Assembly (NCBI GenBank): GCA_025360895.1
Contig: JANYBF010000082.1
Coordinates: 1-7,380 of the forward strand
Source: Verrucomicrobiota bacterium
Lineage (GTDB): Bacteria; Verrucomicrobiota; Verrucomicrobiia; Limisphaerales; JADLHS01
DNA length: 7,380 nucleotides
Direction of reading: 5' to 3'
The translations under genes were made by a program, and so were the position numbers. The notes below the pieces were generated by a model. It was not told the origin of the DNA, searched no databases, and saw only the letters and a program-made list of their open reading frames with translations. Positions 5,764 through 7,380 of the stretch are shown here, in pieces; position 1 is the stretch's first letter, and each line of letters opens with the position of its first letter.

Positions 5764-7380
5764 CTATTGGATGCGTCCGAATTTCCGCTCCAATTCGCGG
5801 TAGTTCATCTCGATGATCGTCGGCCGGCCATGCGGACAGGTGTACGGCATGGCGCACCGGCGCAAATCCTCGACGAGATTTTCCAGTTCGCGGCCCGCCA
5901 GTGGATCGTTGGCTTTCACGGCGTGGCGGCAGACCGTCTTGGCCACGACGTGTTCGCCGAGGCGCGCGGAATTCACGTCCTGCCCGGCGGCCTTCAACTC
6001 ATGCACCAGATTGAGGGCGAAGCTCCGCGCGTCCGCCACCTTTACGAAGGGTGGCAGCGCATCGAGCAGGAACGTCCGCTCGCCAAATTCACTCAAGCCC
6101 ACGCCCAGCCGCGTCAACGTCGTGAGCTGGCCGCGCAGGAAATTCGCGTCACGCGGTGAAAGCTCGAGGGTTTCCGGCAACAAGAGTCTTTGCGCCGGCG
6201 ATTGCGCGCCCCGCTCCAATCGCTCCAGCATTTGCTCGAACAGAATCCGTTCATGCGCGGCGTGCTGGTCCAACAACACCAGCCCGCGGTCCGATTCCAG
6301 CACCACGTATAGCCGGCCCACCACGCCGACCAGGCGCAGCGGCACGCTCAGCAGCGGCGCGGGGGCGGCCGCAATTCGGAACGCGGAAGGCGGGGCTTCG
6401 GCGGGCGCAGGTGCGGGTATGCCGGCTAGTGAACGTGTCGGTTGACTGCCAAACCCCGGGGGTTTGGGCGCGAAACCTATTCTCAACGGCGGTTGTTGGG
6501 GCGCCGACGAAATCGCCTTTACGCTCGCGGCCACGAAGTTGGGTAATTCACCCGTTTCCGGCGCCGGTGAAATTGTCGGCCCGGATTCACTTGGGCGTTG
6601 GATGTTCGATGTTCGATGTTGGAGGTCTTCCTTCGGCATTTCCGGCGAGTGGAATTTGCGCAACGCCTCCCGCACGCCCTGCGCCACGCCGCGACGCACG
6701 TCGCCTTCGCGGTGAAACTTCACCTCGCGCTTGGACGGATGGATGTTCACGTCCACGGCGGCGGGATCAATTTCCAGAAACAGACAGCACACCGGATAGC
6801 GGCCCTTCATCAACGCCGTGTGATAACCTTCGAGCAAGGCAAAGTTGATTCCGCGATTCTCCACCGGGCGGCGGTTGACAAACACGAATTGATCCTCGCG
6901 CGTCGCGCGGGAAACCCCCGGCGTGCCGATCAAGCCCCAAAGCCGGAAAGGTGAAGCGCGTGGCACGGGTGGAGGCGTGTTGGTTGGAAGCGCCGTCTCG
7001 AAGGATTCCGGCTCGCAGGCTTCGTGCGGTTCTAAAAACTCGGTGGTAAAGTCCACCGGCAGCAACTTTGCCTCGCCCAGCAACGCGTGCAATCGTTCGC
7101 GCAAGGCGGCGAGTTTTTCGGCCGCACCCGGCCCGCTTTTGTGGGCCGCCAATTGCCAGACGGTACGGCCGTCTTTGACGAACGTGAACGCCACTTCCGG
7201 AAACGCCAGCGCGGCCAGCGTCAGATAATGTTGCACATGCGCCGCCTCGGTTTCCTCCGTGCGCATAAACTTGCGCCGCGCGGGCAGATTGAAAAACAAC
7301 GAGCGCACTTCCACGTTCGTGCCCGGCGCGCTGCCGGCCGCTTTGACCTCGACGATTTTTCCGCCGTTGACGATGACTTG
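5764..7380 (-). CDS. mutL: DNA mismatch repair protein MutL, N-terminus missing
   Basis: The frame is open to the right edge; 538 residues are visible and the ATP-binding motifs of the GHKL domain lie outside. What remains starts at the motif GTNVEVRSLFFNLPARRKF (about 7323-7267). The transducer domain follows, with FVNRRPVENR and VDVNIHPSKREVKF (Lys near 6730). A proline/alanine-rich linker (about 6650-6345) leads to the dimerisation/endonuclease domain. That domain has DQHAAHERILFE (6270-6235), matching the metal-binding motif DQHA(x)2E(x)4E, plus VCRHAVKA (5934-5911) and CPHGRP (5838-5821). This is therefore a nicking MutL, as in bacteria lacking MutH, not the E. coli type. QRLLLP (6192-6175) fits the beta-clamp-binding pattern Qxx[LI]xP. 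The transducer domain also has an extra segment of about 25-30 residues before the FVN motif. MutL couples MutS mismatch recognition to strand removal. Confidence 0.97.
   Translation of the reverse strand, partial: QVIVNGGKIVEVKAAGSAPGTNVEVRSLFFNLPARRKFMRTEETEAAHVQHYLTLAALAFPEVAFTFVKDGRTVWQLAAHKSGPGAAEKLAALRERLHALLGEAKLLPVDFTTEFLEPHEACEPESFETALPTNTPPPVPRASPFRLWGLIGTPGVSRATREDQFVFVNRRPVENRGINFALLEGYHTALMKGRYPVCCLFLEIDPAAVDVNIHPSKREVKFHREGDVRRGVAQGVREALRKFHSPEMPKEDLQHRTSNIQRPSESGPTISPAPETGELPNFVAASVKAISSAPQQPPLRIGFAPKPPGFGSQPTRSLAGIPAPAPAEAPPSAFRIAAAPAPLLSVPLRLVGVVGRLYVVLESDRGLVLLDQHAAHERILFEQMLERLERGAQSPAQRLLLPETLELSPRDANFLRGQLTTLTRLGVGLSEFGERTFLLDALPPFVKVADARSFALNLVHELKAAGQDVNSARLGEHVVAKTVCRHAVKANDPLAGRELENLVEDLRRCAMPYTCPHGRPTIIEMNYRELERKFGRIQ
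6449..6467. repeat. 19-nt perfect palindrome in the mutL linker
   Basis: Arms CCAAACCCC (6449-6457) and GGGGTTTGG (6459-6467) pair perfectly around one central G. It lies in codons for a Pro/Gly-rich part of the disordered MutL linker (PKPPGFG). It may be chance in GC-rich sequence or a protein-binding site. Confidence 0.7.
6597..6624. repeat. Four-unit heptamer tandem repeat inside mutL
   Basis: Four heptamers in tandem on the plus strand: GTTGGAT, GTTCGAT, GTTCGAT, GTTGGAG (consensus GTTSGAT). On the mutL strand they encode LQHRTSNIQ, in the unstructured linker between the transducer and endonuclease domains. The heptamer unit shifts frame at each copy, so the peptide is not itself periodic. 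From memory, similar arrays giving 'HRTSNIQ/E' peptides are scattered through Verrucomicrobiota and Planctomycetota genomes, mainly between genes. Confidence 0.8.

Overview
This window looks like a piece of a GC-rich, Gram-negative-type chromosome, most plausibly from Verrucomicrobiota (for example the Pedosphaera/Limisphaerales side). The lineage is inferred, not proven, from four things: the high GC content, start codons mostly without clear Shine-Dalgarno sites, a secretin operon whose inner-membrane proteins resemble the Akkermansia pilus-like cluster, and a GTTSGAT-type heptamer repeat of a kind I associate with Verrucomicrobiota and Planctomycetota.

Left part (1-5324, plus strand): five tightly packed genes of a type II secretion / type IV pilus-like machine. 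In order they are the C-terminal end of an outer-membrane secretin (GspD/PilQ), a GspL-like protein that joins a PilM-type actin fold to a PilN-type membrane domain, a PilO/GspM-like bitopic protein, a GspC/PilP-like protein with a twelve-proline linker, and a complete GspE/PilB assembly ATPase. Spacing is close (1 nt, 5 nt, 19 nt and an ATGA overlap), so they are probably one operon with translational coupling. Together they would form the secretin channel, the inner-membrane assembly platform that couples to it, and the cytoplasmic motor. The platform protein GspF/PilC, the (pseudo)pilins and the prepilin peptidase are not in the window. Whether the machine secretes proteins or builds a pilus cannot be decided from this piece.

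Middle (5325-5763): a 74-nt convergent intergenic stretch with a strong hairpin but no U-tract, then rpmB (ribosomal protein L28, minus strand), then a 92-nt spacer before mutL.

Right part (5764-7380, minus strand): mutL, missing its N-terminal ATPase motifs because the gene runs off the window. It carries the endonuclease metal-binding motif and a beta-clamp-binding motif. Its disordered linker holds two DNA oddities: a four-unit heptamer repeat and a 19-nt palindrome.

I see no mobile element, CRISPR array, tRNA or rRNA. The points most worth following are the repeat inside the mutL linker and the likeness of the PilO-like protein to Akkermansia Amuc_1100. I found no clearly new biological system.
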